Below are positions 63,653 to 64,000 of a stretch of DNA of 64,000 nt, one piece after another. Position numbers and translations under genes: made by a program. The first letter of the stretch is position 1. Every line of letters starts with the position of its first letter. Location of the stretch: positions 124,001-188,000 of the forward strand of contig NZ_JAMBOP010000006.1 in assembly GCF_023715645.1 (NCBI RefSeq). The letters are read 5' to 3'. Source of the DNA: Bacillus cytotoxicus. Its GTDB lineage: Bacteria; Bacillota; Bacilli; Bacillales; Bacillaceae_G. The notes under the pieces are model-generated. The model was given only the letters and a program-made list of their open reading frames with translations, searched no databases and had not been told where the DNA came from.

Positions 63653-64000
63653 GCAAGAGAAGTGGCGCCTACATGAACAAGCATTATTGCTTCGAAGGCT
63701 TGGAGAACTGTTAGAGAAAGGATATTCGTTATTACATGCATTAGAGTTTCTGTATTTTCATTTAACCCCGCATAAACAAATACAGCTCCAAGATGCTGCT
63801 GAAGAATTTAAAAAGGGAAGCAGCTTACATGATGTGTTTGATAAACTTGCATTTCATCCCGATATTTTAAGTTATTTATTTTATGCAGAGCAGCACGGTG
63901 ACATTGCCTTTGCGTTGCAGCAAGGGAGCTCGCTCCTTGGCAGAAAAGATAAACATCAAAAAAATATGATGAAAGTGCTACGCTATCCGCTTGTTCTTTC
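63639..64000 (+). CDS. comGB: Competence membrane protein ComGB, 5' part
   Basis: The frame overlaps comGA and runs off the window end. It reads MFMFKQEKWRLHEQALLLRRLGELLEKGYSL..., typical of the GspF/ComGB N-terminal domain. ATG at 63645 is an alternative start. ComGB is the polytopic platform protein of the pseudopilus. 120 codons are visible. Confidence 0.88.
   Translation, partial: MFMFKQEKWRLHEQALLLRRLGELLEKGYSLLHALEFLYFHLTPHKQIQLQDAAEEFKKGSSLHDVFDKLAFHPDILSYLFYAEQHGDIAFALQQGSSLLGRKDKHQKNMMKVLRYPLVL

Overview
The window is low-GC Gram-positive DNA whose protein sequences and gene order match the Bacillus cereus group. The backbone runs rpsU-yqeY, yqfC-yqfD-phoH-pgpH-ybeY-dgkA-cdd-era-yqzL-recO, ccpN-ppsR, dnaG-sigA-cccA, trmK-yqfO, ispH, cshB, nfo, the zinc transporter with zur, ispG, sodA, pbpA, pst-phoU, rpmG-yqgN-yqgQ-glcK and comG. 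This is the conserved yqe-to-comG stretch of Bacillus. About eleven copies or remnants of a 150-250 bp intergenic repeat that I recognise as bcr1-like (known from the B. cereus group) support the assignment. I cannot name the species.

Layout. Positions 1-534 hold the 3' part of deoC. Positions 535-1230 hold a structured repeat and a bcr1 copy that is split by a 139-bp MITE flanked by an 8-bp target duplication; rpsU and yqeY follow. Positions about 1900-7170 are an accessory island inserted between yqeY and yqfC. It carries a resolvase fragment, a truncated ECF sigma factor, a run of small minus-strand genes (a Cys-rich protein, a leucine-rich-repeat protein, a DUF7660-like protein, a membrane protein and others) separated by related hairpin/motif spacers, a frameshifted gene and an internally deleted serine recombinase. 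This looks like a degraded array of orphan immunity or accessory cassettes and is the most novel part of the window.

Positions 7198-51060 are mostly housekeeping: sporulation (yqfCD), c-di-AMP turnover (pgpH), ribosome maturation (ybeY, era), replication and transcription (dnaG, sigA), isoprenoid synthesis (ispH, ispG), zinc homeostasis (znuCB-zur with a Zur-like box), oxidative defence (sodA), the cell wall (pbpA) and phosphate uptake (pstSCAB-phoU with a PhoP-like box). Decay is scattered through it: the YaiI/YqxD-family gene has an in-frame stop, and a glycosyltransferase beside a nucleotidyltransferase fusion is reduced to a stub.

Positions 51100-62400 are again accessory and eroded. An S-box (SAM) leader is cut off from its genes, with a metI fragment inverted beside it and a metH relic behind a bcr1 copy. 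A second MITE of the same family, a collapsed tcyP-like gene and two copies of another hairpin-rich repeat also lie here, between intact genes such as a murG homologue, a DUF2339 membrane protein and an HD-domain operon. The window ends in comGA and the start of comGB.
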